A DNA stretch of 34,089 bases, taken from assembly GCA_030615505.1 (NCBI GenBank), contig JAUWZD010000045.1, positions 1 through 34,089 on the forward strand. Reading direction: 5' to 3'. This DNA comes from Spirochaetales bacterium. GTDB taxonomy: Bacteria > Spirochaetota > Spirochaetia > SZUA-6 > DRHE01. Every line of letters starts with the position of its first letter. The first letter of the stretch is position 1. The position numbers were made by a program, and so were the translations under genes. The notes under the pieces were generated by a model. The model ran no database searches and was not told where the DNA came from. It saw only the letters and a list, made by a program, of their open reading frames with translations. Shown here piece after piece: positions 8,433-16,677 of the stretch.

Positions 8433-9263
8433 TTAATGTATCTCAGTCAGAGGAACGCCGTCTACATCTTTGAAGTCTTGATTCTCGCCTGCCATGGCCC
8501 AGATAAAGTTATAATTCGTGGTACCGGCGCCCCCATGGATGGACCAGCTTGGAGATATGACGGCCTGCTCATTCCGCACCACTAAGTGTCTGGTCTCAGT
8601 GGGTTCCCCCATAAAGTGAAATACCACATCCTCATCCGGTATATCGAAGTAGAAATAAACCTCCATCCTTCTCCCGTGAGTATGGGCTGGCATTGTGTTC
8701 CATATATTCGATGGATATACCACCGTCAATCCCATGAGCAGCTGACTGCTTGCTGCAATCTCAGGATGAATGTACTGATAGAGTGTTCGTTTGCTGCATT
8801 TCTCCTGGGCTCCGATGTCGACCTTTCGGGCATCATCTATTGTGATCTTCTTGGTGGGAAAGCTCTGGAAGGAAGGTGTGCTGGCAAGGTAGAACTTGGC
8901 AGGATTCTCGTGCTCGCTGCTGGAAAACGCTACGTTTTGCGCTCCCTTTCCTAGATACAGCCCATCCCGGAAAACCAGCTTGTACTCCTCTCCGTCAACG
9001 GAAACCTTGCCTGGCCCTCCGATATTTATTATTCCCATCTCTCTTCTTTGCAGAAAGTACTCCGCAGCAATCTCTTTTCCCCCTTCGAGGGGCACAATCT
9101 CATCGAGAGGAAGCACTCCGCCAATAATAATGCGGTCTATATGACTGTAGGTCATGCTCCCTTTACCTGGAATAAAGAGATCAGTTACTAGAAACTCCTT
9201 CCTCAGTTTTTGCGTATTAAAGGTTTTTGCATGTTCCGGATGTACGGGATGTCTTGTTTCCAT
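8433..9263 (-). CDS. kduI: 5-dehydro-4-deoxy-D-glucuronate isomerase (KduI)
   Basis: Cupin-fold zinc isomerase, 276 residues (E. coli KduI is 278). It converts 4-deoxy-L-threo-5-hexosulose uronate, made from unsaturated oligouronides, to 2,5-diketo-3-deoxygluconate, the substrate of KduD. The zinc ligands are all present: H194 and H196 in MPAHTHGRRMEVY, E201 in the same motif, and H243 in SWSIHGGAGT. The N-terminal half carries the conserved IGGVLPLDE and FLQRREMGIINIGG. The order kduI then kduD is the classical arrangement. The ATG at 9263 has GAGAGGAG upstream. Not truncated. Confidence 0.96.
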   Translation of the reverse strand: METRHPVHPEHAKTFNTQKLRKEFLVTDLFIPGKGSMTYSHIDRIIIGGVLPLDEIVPLEGGKEIAAEYFLQRREMGIINIGGPGKVSVDGEEYKLVFRDGLYLGKGAQNVAFSSSEHENPAKFYLASTPSFQSFPTKKITIDDARKVDIGAQEKCSKRTLYQYIHPEIAASSQLLMGLTVVYPSNIWNTMPAHTHGRRMEVYFYFDIPDEDVVFHFMGEPTETRHLVVRNEQAVISPSWSIHGGAGTTNYNFIWAMAGENQDFKDVDGVPLTEIH

Positions 9264-9297
9264 CGTCTTGAGACTCCTCTCTTTAGTTAGATTCGTT

Positions 9298-10575
9298 TTA
9301 ACGCATAAGCAGTCCCGGAAGCCACAGTGTTAATGGTTTCACGAAGCTTATCAAAACCAGCGTTACGATATTTGCCAAAAGGAATGGCAGGGCGCCTTTA
9401 AAGATCCTCCCTATGCCAAGACCTGAGATAGCCGAGCCAACATTCAGACACATACCGACCGGCGGTGTTACCAGCCCTACGGCAAGCGCCGTGATCAGGA
9501 TCGCCCCAAATTGAATGGCATCGACTCCAATACTCTCCATAGCTGGAAGAAAAACAGGGGTTAGTAGAAGAATTGCAGGACTGACATCGATAAAGGTTCC
9601 AATGATTAGAATAACTAAATCGACCAGGAGGAGAATGACAAAACCAGGCACACTGAGCCCCGAGATGAAGACTGCCAGGGTCTGAGGGACGTACTCAAGA
9701 GCAAGAATCCAAATGTATAGTTTTGAAAGAGCAATAATGATCATCACATTGGCACTGGTTTTGATGGCCTTGCGTATAAGGGGCGGGATTTGTCTCAGCT
9801 TCAGGTTTCTGAATATAAGCAATCCTACGATTAGTGCATAAAACACGCCCACGCCCGCAGATTCTGTTGGGGTCGCAATGCCGAATACCACAGCGCCAAC
9901 AACGCACACGGGCATGATTAAAGCAAGAATCGAACGTTTGATCGTATCGGTAATGTCCGCCCGCGTAAGAGAAACTTCCTCTTTTGGCAGACGCTTGATC
10001 ACTGAAACGACGGCTGTGATTAAGAACATAATGATTCCGATCATGAAGCCAGGGATGGCCGTTCCGAGGAACAGCTTCCCTACTGAAGCTTCAGCTACGA
10101 GGGCGTAGATGACGACTGGGATGCTCGGGGGAATTATCATCCCCATAGTTGAGGAGGCAACAGTGATACCGGTGGCAAGTTCTAAGGAATATCCTTTTTT
10201 CTTCATCTCCGGGATAAGTACGGCACCGATTGATGCGGTATCAGATACTGAAGAGCCGGAGATTCCTCCAAAGATCATGCTGGCGATCACGTTCACCAGC
10301 CCCAATCCACCCCTGATTCTTCCCACAAAAAGTTGGGCGAAATTGATGAGCCTTCGTGTGATACCGCACTCGTTCATCAGATGGCCCATGAGAATGAAGA
10401 GGGGAAGAGCGATCATTGAGTAAGAGTCCATACCCGCATACAAACGCTGGGGCAGTATAGAAAGCAGGTCCGGATGGACAAAGACGAAATAGAAAAAAGA
10501 GGATATACCCAGGGAATAGCCTATAGGAATCCCAAGGACAAGCAGAATAACGAGACTGAGCAGCAGAATTGTCAT
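9298..10575 (-). CDS. dctM: TRAP transporter large permease (DctM-type)
   Basis: Twelve-helix permease of a tripartite ATP-independent periplasmic transporter, 425 residues, powering Na+- or H+-driven uptake of an organic acid. I chose ATG 10575 (MTILLLSLVILLVLGIPIGY), because it overlaps the stop of dctQ by four bases (ATGA) and places the first helix at the N-terminus; an upstream ATG at 10626 would give a 17-residue extension and a 55-base overlap. The family motifs are GGISGSSVSDTASIGAVLIP, SSTMGMIIPPSIP, and ATPTESAGVGVFYA. The neighbours kduI and kduD point to a uronate or oligouronate cargo. The gene ends 34 bases before kduI. Confidence 0.95.
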   Translation of the reverse strand: MTILLLSLVILLVLGIPIGYSLGISSFFYFVFVHPDLLSILPQRLYAGMDSYSMIALPLFILMGHLMNECGITRRLINFAQLFVGRIRGGLGLVNVIASMIFGGISGSSVSDTASIGAVLIPEMKKKGYSLELATGITVASSTMGMIIPPSIPVVIYALVAEASVGKLFLGTAIPGFMIGIIMFLITAVVSVIKRLPKEEVSLTRADITDTIKRSILALIMPVCVVGAVVFGIATPTESAGVGVFYALIVGLLIFRNLKLRQIPPLIRKAIKTSANVMIIIALSKLYIWILALEYVPQTLAVFISGLSVPGFVILLLVDLVILIIGTFIDVSPAILLLTPVFLPAMESIGVDAIQFGAILITALAVGLVTPPVGMCLNVGSAISGLGIGRIFKGALPFLLANIVTLVLISFVKPLTLWLPGLLMR

Positions 10576-11072
10576 CTTGTATCCGCTTTCCGTTTGCTGG
10601 AAGGCGAGATGAGAACCGTGAAGCATATATAGAGGCAGTACAAGATGGCGAGCGAACAGCCAATCGGAACACTTGCTTTTACCACTCCCAAAGGTATTCG
10701 TATAACGGGGGACTCATCCCACCCAACCATCGCGATCCACGGTAGGCTGTAATAGACCATGAGCGCGTTTATGAAAGCAACGAGCAAGAGATCGATAACA
10801 TCGATTACCTGCCTGGAATGAGAAGGGAGCTTGTCGATGATAAAGGTAATTTTTATATGTTCTCGTTTGCGGATTGCCACCGCAGCTCCGATGGCAGAGG
10901 TGTAAATGAAAAGATAGGTAATTAGCTCATTCGCTCCAATGATCGTTGAATTGAATACATAGCGAAGAATAACGAGAATGACGGTAATGAGAAAGATAGC
11001 CAGCAGAAAAAATGAAATAATCCCTTCAAAAAGTGCAGTTATTTTTTGTTCCACGCTTTGGTAGTGCGCCAT
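10572..11072 (-). CDS. dctQ: TRAP transporter small permease (DctQ-type)
   Basis: Small four-helix subunit of the TRAP transporter, 166 residues. It contains the family features LRYVFNSTIIGANELITYLF, around residues 31-50, and VAIRKREHIKITFII around 58-73, where the REHI motif is characteristic of DctQ. It bridges the binding protein and the large subunit. It starts at ATG 11072 with AAGGAG nine bases upstream, and its stop overlaps the dctM start. The gene lies 108 bases after dctP, a gap that contains a hairpin. Confidence 0.93.
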   Translation of the reverse strand: MAHYQSVEQKITALFEGIISFFLLAIFLITVILVILRYVFNSTIIGANELITYLFIYTSAIGAAVAIRKREHIKITFIIDKLPSHSRQVIDVIDLLLVAFINALMVYYSLPWIAMVGWDESPVIRIPLGVVKASVPIGCSLAILYCLYICFTVLISPSSKRKADTR

Positions 11073-11122
11073 AGAGACAGCTCCTTACTTACTATTTTGG
11101 GGTTCGGACTTTTCATTAAGAA

Positions 11123-11154
11123 TATTGCCAGGTGGAAATCTCCTCCCGGCAATA
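11123..11154 (-). other. Intercistronic hairpin between dctP and dctQ
   Basis: A long imperfect stem pairs TATTGCC (11123-11129) with GGCAATA (11148-11154) and continues inward through two further GG/CC and GGA/TCC steps with single mismatches. No T-run follows on the minus strand, so it is more likely an mRNA processing or stabilising hairpin than a strong terminator. It would keep dctP (binding-protein) mRNA more abundant than the permease mRNA. Confidence 0.5.
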
Positions 11155-11180
11155 CATTATTCATCCCTTGAGGAAAGTGT

Positions 11181-12203
11181 CTATCTAATCAGCTTTAAGC
11201 CGGCAACCTCCCTGGCTTTATTAATCTCTTCCCAGGTAAAGTAGCCCTTATCCACATAGTACTGGTACACCTGCCTTCCAGCCTCTACAAAACCCTTGAG
11301 ATTCTCCTTGGGAACATCGTTAATTTCAATCTCCTTCTGAAGGACGATTCTATAGTCCTTCTCGGAACTGAGCCAGACCTCATTGCTGTACTCCATAGTA
11401 GCCTCGGCTACGGAGTCAAAGATGGCCTTGAGGTCGTCGGGAAGATTCGAATACCAGTCGGCGTTGATGAACAGGGGATCGGGATGAACCTCCCAATTCA
11501 CCACGGAGAGGTATTTCTGGGGCTCGTAGAATTTCATATCCACGATGTTGGAAAATGGATTTTCCTGACCGTCGACAACCCCGGTTTTCAGGGCCATATA
11601 GGTTTCTGTATAGGCCACTTGCTGCGGATTGGCGCCGAATGCTTTAAAGGACTTCACAATAACATCGATGGGAGGTGTCCTGATCTTAAGGCCTTTCAGA
11701 TCCCCGATGCTGTTGATCGGACGGACATTGTTGGTGATCTGTCGCGCACCGCCGGCAACGCCGCAGGCCGGCACGTAGTATCCGCTATCGAGGGCTGCCT
11801 CGTTTATCGACCTGCCTATGTCGCTTTTCATCGTAACGGCTGCCTGTTGAGGATTCTCGAACAGGAAGGGAAGCGCGTACAGGAGGAACATCTTATTTGC
11901 CCGTTCCCACAGGCCGCCTCGGGTTCCCTGAACGGCTCCCGTTTTCACCATGTCCATAACCTCAGCCTCTTTTCCTAGAACGCCGCTAAAGTAGAGCTCC
12001 ACCTTTATTCGTCCGTTACTGGCCTTTTCCAGTTTTTCTTTGAAGAACTCCATCGACTTGCTTCGTGGATGTTTTTCAGACTGGGTATGACCATACTTGA
12101 ACGCGTACACCATCTTTTCTGCCGCGACTTCTTCCTGGCCTTTAGCAAGTGCAAAGGTGCAGAGAACGGCCAGCGACAGAAGGATTAAGAGCAACCTCTT
12201 CAT
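11181..12203 (-). CDS. dctP: TRAP transporter substrate-binding protein (DctP-type)
   Basis: Periplasmic binding protein of a TRAP transporter, 340 residues. A signal peptide covers residues 1-20 (LLLILLSLAVLCTFALA), giving a mature KGQEEVAAEK start. Substrate contacts of the family are visible: R154 in GGARQITN, R175 in GLKIRTPP (the arginine that grips the ligand carboxylate) and DGQENP at 211-216. A carboxylated ligand fits the kdu context, most likely a sugar acid such as an unsaturated uronate or its breakdown products. The ATG at 12203 has AGAAGGAGG seven bases upstream. It is the first gene of the dctPQM-kduI-kduD-iclR block and lies just below a consensus promoter. Confidence 0.95.
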   Translation of the reverse strand: MKRLLLILLSLAVLCTFALAKGQEEVAAEKMVYAFKYGHTQSEKHPRSKSMEFFKEKLEKASNGRIKVELYFSGVLGKEAEVMDMVKTGAVQGTRGGLWERANKMFLLYALPFLFENPQQAAVTMKSDIGRSINEAALDSGYYVPACGVAGGARQITNNVRPINSIGDLKGLKIRTPPIDVIVKSFKAFGANPQQVAYTETYMALKTGVVDGQENPFSNIVDMKFYEPQKYLSVVNWEVHPDPLFINADWYSNLPDDLKAIFDSVAEATMEYSNEVWLSSEKDYRIVLQKEIEINDVPKENLKGFVEAGRQVYQYYVDKGYFTWEEINKAREVAGLKLIR

Positions 12204-12256
12204 TTAAAGCCTCCTTCTAATTTATTTTAGATTTCCATATTATGAAAGTCGTTTTT

Positions 12257-12287
12257 ATTATACAGCATAAATACTTGTTGTCAAGTA
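12257..12287 (-). promoter_or_regulatory. Consensus sigma-70 promoter with overlapping palindrome upstream of dctP
   Basis: On the minus strand a perfect TTGACA (12284-12279) and TATAAT (12262-12257) are 16 bases apart, 54 bases before the dctP ATG. The -35 lies inside the palindrome TACTTGACAACAAGTA (12272-12287; six-base arms, four-base centre). A repressor bound there would block RNA polymerase. The IclR-family regulator at the end of this operon is the obvious candidate, although the sequence differs from the enterobacterial KdgR box. Confidence 0.8.
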
Positions 12288-12389
12288 ATTTTTTTGATGA
12301 GAGGATTTTGCACCTGAAGCTTTATACACTCTCAATTCATCTTAATCAGTAGCAAAGCGCTTAAAACTTCGTATAGAAATATTGGCATG

Positions 12390-13607
12390 CTAGGGAAGAT
12401 ACCGCAGAAAGCGGGAAGCAGAGACTAAATGACATATACCGGAATCAGTTTTTACTTGATTATGAATACCGGGGGCAAGAACTATCTGAACTAACCTGTG
12501 GCAGTCTAATACTGCAGCGAACCGGATAAGAGAGGGGGATATATCTTTCTTCTGAATCTTTATTTCTCCCAATAGCCAGGGATTACCATCACGAGTAATA
12601 AGGGCATCTACTTCCCTTTTTTCTTTGTCCCTTATATACCACAGTGTAAAGCTGCCAAGACCAAGGTCTGTCCACACATGGCAGGCCTTATAAAGGTGAG
12701 AGATCACCATGTTTTCAAACCTGGAGGCTTTATCCTGTACCTCAGACCAATCCCAATAATAGCTTTTTTGTTCTTTTATAATGGAACGGCTTATGCGCTT
12801 GTAAAAAGGTGCTAAACTGAATATGTAGTAGACTCTTTTAAGAGCAGAAAGCCAGTTCTTTATGGTTTCATGGGCAACTTCCAGGTCCTCTCTTAGTGAA
12901 TTAATTGACAATGGTGAGCCTATTCGGGGATTTAATAGCTGGATCAGATATTCAAGACGATCCAGATCGTCTATTTGTGTTAGATCTCTAATATCCTCAT
13001 GGGTTATCCTTTCTCTACGGTTACGGATCCATCTTTTATAAAATGACTGAGATTGTTTTATTAAAGGCTCAGGGAAACCCCCGAAGTCAAAGAGCGGAGT
13101 TATATTGCCATCAAGAATATCTCCCTGAATGAATGAATCCCATATTTCATCAGGATCCGGACTTTTATTTCCCTTAAAAACCCCTTCTATTTCTCCCAGA
13201 GAAAGTGGGTGCAGACGATATAAGAAATATCTTCCTAAAAGACTGTCTCCTCCCTTCTGGTAAAGATCAAGACGCCCACTGCCCGTAACCCAGATGGCTA
13301 TATCATCCCTGTTTTCATCGTAAAAACCTTTAAGCCAGGCTTTAAACTTCTTCATCTTATGAAGCTCATCCAGTATCACCAAAGGCCTGTGCCCATATCG
13401 ACGGATTGGCGCTAACAAATCCTCCCTTCCCAGTATTTTTTGCCGATGTGCCTGAATATCCCAGTTTAAGTAGAGTCCTTTATCTGGGCTGCTGTCCAGA
13501 ACGGAGCAGGCAAGAGTTGTTTTTCCTACTTGTCTGGGGCCTGAAAGAAAGAGCATCTTTTCCGGTGGATGCAGAAGGGGCAGCCATTTTTCAAACGTCC
13601 TATCCAT
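12390..13607 (-). CDS. AAA ATPase with DUF4143 nuclease-like domain
   Basis: A 405-residue protein of the common AAA_14/DUF4143 family. The P-loop GPRQVGKTT is at 23-31, Walker B LVILDELHK at 76-84 (D80, E81), the sensor VTGSGRLDL at 107-115, and the family box GRYFLYRLHPLSLGE at 125-139. A winged-helix region follows at about 233-262, then a PD-(D/E)XK-like end with E332-V-D334 and E348-I-K350. The function of this family is poorly known; members are found near mobile DNA. The ATG at 13607 has no ribosome-binding site, but a promoter lies just in front of it. A degenerate partial copy sits at 32790-32920. It stands alone on the minus strand between two operons. Confidence 0.9.
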   Translation of the reverse strand: MDRTFEKWLPLLHPPEKMLFLSGPRQVGKTTLACSVLDSSPDKGLYLNWDIQAHRQKILGREDLLAPIRRYGHRPLVILDELHKMKKFKAWLKGFYDENRDDIAIWVTGSGRLDLYQKGGDSLLGRYFLYRLHPLSLGEIEGVFKGNKSPDPDEIWDSFIQGDILDGNITPLFDFGGFPEPLIKQSQSFYKRWIRNRRERITHEDIRDLTQIDDLDRLEYLIQLLNPRIGSPLSINSLREDLEVAHETIKNWLSALKRVYYIFSLAPFYKRISRSIIKEQKSYYWDWSEVQDKASRFENMVISHLYKACHVWTDLGLGSFTLWYIRDKEKREVDALITRDGNPWLLGEIKIQKKDISPSLIRFAAVLDCHRLVQIVLAPGIHNQVKTDSGICHLVSASRFLRYLP

Positions 13608-13613
13608 GTGTAT

Positions 13614-13653
13614 ATTTTAGATAGTCCTCTAAAAAAGTCAAGACTTTTTTAGA
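13614..13653 (-). promoter_or_regulatory. Leaderless-type promoter inside a 26-bp palindrome (ATPase gene)
   Basis: On the minus strand TTGACT (13641-13636) and TAAAAT (13619-13614) are 16 bases apart. Only six bases separate the -10 from the ATG at 13607, so the transcript should begin at or very near the start codon. The -35 is the right centre of a perfect palindrome at 13628-13653: TCTAAAAAAGTC, two A, then GACTTTTTTAGA. That suits tight repression, possibly by the product itself. Confidence 0.65.
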
Positions 13654-13840
13654 CAGGCATATAAAAAGGGATGGAAGAGGACTGACAGCAAAATATATTA
13701 TCGCTTTTCAAGCATGATTATTTAAATCTGGTCATAAAAAGATGATATTTTTTTTCCTTTACCCAAAATGGCATCAACTTTCTCTAATTCTTCGGGTATA
13801 TTTATCTGCTGTGTGCATTTTTCTATACTATGATGCCCTA

Positions 13841-13865
13841 AAATCTTGTTTTTTTAGCAAGATTT
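13841..13865 (-). terminator. Probable terminator after the aldo/keto reductase pseudogene
   Basis: A perfect 8-bp stem, AAATCTTG (13841-13848) pairing with CAAGATTT (13858-13865), with a nine-base loop. On the minus strand the hairpin ends in a run of four T. It lies five bases after the stop of the pseudogene, closing the redox cluster transcript. Confidence 0.55.
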
Positions 13866-13869
13866 AACT

Positions 13870-14800
13870 TTAAAAGAAACGTTTGGATGCAGCCGCAGGC
13901 TGCGCTATGCATTTACCGTATTTAACACAAATAGATGCATTACCATTTGGATGCTCTTTATTAACCTTTTTATTCGATCTAGCCAGTTTTCTATAACGTC
14001 TTTTGATTACAATATCCCAGAATCCTCTTTTTCCTTTGAAAGCAAAATTGTTAAGTATTGCAAAATTTTCAGGTATATTCACACCGGCAGGACACGGCAT
14101 ACAATATTTACATGATGTACATTGAACAAGAATGCTTTTTCAGTAGATATCTGCAAGCTCAGAGATTATTCTATTATCTTGCTCAATCAGAGAATTAACT
14201 CCGGATAAATCTGCACTTTTACAATTCTCATCAACCATTTTTTTTGAGCCCATTCCACTAAGAACAACAGATACCTCTGCTTGATTCCAGAGGAATTGTA
14301 ATGCCCAATCTACGGGCATCCGTTGGGTTGATGCCTTTTTCATAAGCGTATTTTAATCCCTCATAAGTCGCCTGGATTCCGGTATCCATATAGTTATACT
14401 GAATCTGTGCAAGGTCCCAATTTTAAAAATTGATTGCGGTTCAAAGCATGAAAAAGATACGCATCCAAGTAATCTGTTTGAAGGCGTTTTACTGTAGATT
14501 TAGATACTTGTTAAAATCTTCTGTTTTACTGACTATAAACATGGGTAATTTTGTTACAAGAAAAACTCTTTCTCTGTATCCACCCTGTAAAGCTTTACCA
14601 AGTATTTTTTCACTTGCTCCAAAATGATAGAGCCAGCCAGTATCAAAATAATTTATTCCTTTATCAATTCCATACCGGATTAATTTAATAGATTCATCCC
14701 AATCGACTCCACGGAACATTCCCCTCGAAGGAAATCTCATACAACCGAATCCTAATGCAGATGCTTCCCAATTAAGAGAGCCTAACTTTCTATATTTCAT
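13870..14800 (-). pseudogene. Aldo/keto reductase with C-terminal 4Fe-4S domain, broken
   Basis: Remains of a COG1453-type aldo/keto reductase. The intact N-terminus (ATG 14800; KYRKLGSLNWEASALGFGCM, then the active-site-like INYFDTGWLYHFGASE) runs to codon 103. There a lost base in CAG-TAAAACG (about 14488) creates a stop; in the next frame the protein continues KRLQTDYLDAYLFHALN. Stretches of the barrel are missing around 14420 and 14330, with a further frame change. The tail [20 protein letters not shown] is followed by an in-frame TGA (14142-14140) just before CTSCKYCMPCPAGVNIPENF, a cysteine motif of the ferredoxin domain. The last cysteines are lost (GKCIAQPAAA). The gene was the last of the redox cluster and is not functional as it stands. 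Confidence 0.85.
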
Positions 14801-15185
14801 TTTTTTTACCTCGACTCCTCATAAGCCAGATGCCGGTCAGCAGAGCTATCAGGCTTCCGAAGCCGTAGTAGCCGCTGACCCAATCGGCGATCATTCCCAC
14901 GGTACTGACAAAAGCCACCCGGCGGGCCAGCCTTCGTTCCTGGAAGCCCTCAGCGCACCGCAGTTGCCACCCCCAAACGATGTTCAACCCGGCTGAGGCC
15001 AGAACGATAAGCCCGAAAACCAACCCCACAACGGGCCGGGTAGGGTGCCATGAAGGTACAAGCGCCAGGTCCCCACCGGGCAAGAAGAAGATCGACACAT
15101 CCTGCGCCCCGCCGTAGAGCATCAACAACCCGCCCAGCAGGAATACGACCAGCCAGGCCCAGCGGTGAAATCCTTGTTTTTCCAT
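14790..15185 (-). CDS. Small four-helix membrane protein, unknown function
   Basis: A 131-residue inner-membrane protein with four predicted helices at about residues 8-26, 49-72, 85-105 and 107-122. I do not recognise the family. It starts MEKQGFHRWAWLVVFLLGGL. I chose ATG 15185 over an earlier one at 15221 because GGAGAG sits correctly ahead of it. The stretch WHPTRPVVG between helices 1 and 2 is hydrophilic, and the end is a short basic tail (RSRGKKNEI). The stop overlaps the aldo/keto reductase start by 11 bases, so the genes were once co-translated. The gene is GC-richer than its immediate neighbours. Confidence 0.7.
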   Translation of the reverse strand: MEKQGFHRWAWLVVFLLGGLLMLYGGAQDVSIFFLPGGDLALVPSWHPTRPVVGLVFGLIVLASAGLNIVWGWQLRCAEGFQERRLARRVAFVSTVGMIADWVSGYYGFGSLIALLTGIWLMRSRGKKNEI

Positions 15186-15225
15186 AATCAGCTCTCCTTT
15201 CACACCAGCCCTATCCGACAAGCTG

Positions 15226-15960
15226 CTATAGATAGGTTTCAGGTTCTCTTCTCATCCGCCAAAACTGGCTCAAGATTCTGACTCCAACGTTAAAAAGAGG
15301 ATTCCTAATCGCTCTTGCTCCCGAGGGACAGGCTTTTATGCACGCACAGCACAAAAGGCACTTTTGTTTATCCGTCTTCGTCAAGCCGTCCCTGTGGATG
15401 GCTCCTGTGGGACAAGCCTCGGTGCACCTTCCACACTGTATACAGAGTTTCCCTTTCGTCGTAGGGACGCCCGGCATGGTTCGCGGGGTCCATCTTTCTC
15501 GGTAGGCGGTATTCTTGGGGACTCTTAGCGCTTCAATCTCATCGAGATGTTCAACGTGAGCAATCGGGACAGCTTCAGAGGAATAAGCATGCTCCCCGAT
15601 AAATGCTCCCGCTGCGATGGGGCTAAATCCTGCATTAACGGCAACGTCGTGCAACTCTATGAGAGCGTCTTCGAACGCCCGATTGCCGTACGTGACGACG
15701 AGAACAGCAGGCGTCTTCTCAGCATTGAACGTTGTAAAATAGTCCGCTATTTTTAACGGCACTCTTCCATAATGCACCGGCGTTCCGAGAATGACCAACT
15801 CGTTGTAGAAAGTCAATGATTCTCCTGCTCTTGTTGCTGGTTTTGTGCAATCTATGACTTTTACGCGCTTGCTGTGAATTGCATGTGCGATTTCGTTTGT
15901 TATTCTTTTCGTTGTTCCTGTGGGAGAGAAATACACCAGCCCCATGGACTGTATATTCAT
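15226..15960 (-). CDS. EFR1-family flavodoxin/ferredoxin protein
   Basis: A 244-residue cytoplasmic protein with a flavodoxin-like half (FMN phosphate loop SPTGTTK at 12-18, then VILGTPVHYGRVP at 56-68 and VTYGNRAFEDAL at 89-100) and a two-[4Fe-4S] ferredoxin half (C173, C176, C179, C183-P and C201, C204, C207, C211-P). EFR1 proteins are electron carriers of anaerobes, with partners that vary by cluster. The most likely start is ATG 15960 (MNIQSMGLVYFSP), with AAGGA eight bases upstream; a TTG at 16005 and an ATG at 15969 are also in frame. It probably passes electrons between reductases of the cluster. Confidence 0.9.
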   Translation of the reverse strand: MNIQSMGLVYFSPTGTTKRITNEIAHAIHSKRVKVIDCTKPATRAGESLTFYNELVILGTPVHYGRVPLKIADYFTTFNAEKTPAVLVVTYGNRAFEDALIELHDVAVNAGFSPIAAGAFIGEHAYSSEAVPIAHVEHLDEIEALRVPKNTAYRERWTPRTMPGVPTTKGKLCIQCGRCTEACPTGAIHRDGLTKTDKQKCLLCCACIKACPSGARAIRNPLFNVGVRILSQFWRMRREPETYL

Positions 15961-16008
15961 TGCTATCATCCTTGTTGGATTTACTTCCTCCTGGGCTTTG
16001 TCCAAACC

Positions 16009-16659
16009 TCAAATAACTCTAAATTGTATCAGAACTACTATCGTAAAAAGTCGTGCAAACTCCACAAATATCGGCGTGGAGATGTTTTTCGTCTTTTGTA
16101 GAACCAAACTCGCGGTTAGACCTACTACAAAAGCGTGTATCGCTGAGATGCTTCCTTCATACATATGAGCAGCAGCAAAAAGCAACGCTGGCAGAATGAT
16201 CAGAATCTTAGTATATTTCAATGCCCTGCTCTGAATGAAACTCCAGTAGAATAGACTGTGGAGTACCGCGCCAGGAAATACAAGCGCCAGGAACAGGGGG
16301 AAAGGAATGGTTTCCATATGGAACAAATCAGCAGCATTCTGTGTGAGCATACGCGCAGGTTCAAGTAGCGGGGGAAATACTTGAGCCACACCTATTCGAA
16401 CCAGGGTAAGCCCTGCCCCCGCCAGTACCCCCCACAGCACGGATCTACCGAGGTTTTCAAAGGTGATGTAAAGCTGCTTTGGCTGTCTGTATCTCAATAT
16501 CCAGAGCGCCGGAAAGAGTATTGCGCTCAGGTACAAGAATGGGCTTGATGTGCCGCCGGTTAAGGGGATAATAAACACTGCAACCACCAGAGCTCCGATG
16601 AGCAATATATTTTCTATTCTCCTTTTTGGTTTTTTTGTTTCACGATTTATGTTTTCCAT
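16009..16659 (-). CDS. CPBP-like membrane protein, metalloprotease motifs degenerate
   Basis: A 216-residue membrane protein with about six helices. The general shape and the FAAAH motif (161-165) and H175 resemble CPBP (CAAX-protease/bacteriocin-processing) proteins. However, the EExxxR box expected before it reads LHSLFYW, and the third His/Asn motif is not clear, so peptidase activity is doubtful. The N-terminal half contains VPLTGG-like PLTGGTSSPFLYLSAILFP. I chose ATG 16659 (RBS GGAGG, six bases away) rather than TTG 16674. It lies 18 bases after the SRPBCC gene. A truncated paralogue sits at 17149-17328, so this locus was duplicated. Confidence 0.6.
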   Translation of the reverse strand: MENINRETKKPKRRIENILLIGALVVAVFIIPLTGGTSSPFLYLSAILFPALWILRYRQPKQLYITFENLGRSVLWGVLAGAGLTLVRIGVAQVFPPLLEPARMLTQNAADLFHMETIPFPLFLALVFPGAVLHSLFYWSFIQSRALKYTKILIILPALLFAAAHMYEGSISAIHAFVVGLTASLVLQKTKNISTPIFVEFARLFTIVVLIQFRVI

Positions 16660-16677
16660 AATTATTACCTCCAAAGT

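Noticed and set aside
14140..14142. In-frame TGA before the CxxCxxC motif of the aldo/keto reductase as a selenocysteine codon
   Set aside because: The family has no Sec there (Arg is expected, CGA to TGA), no SECIS-like hairpin is obvious, and the gene has other lesions.
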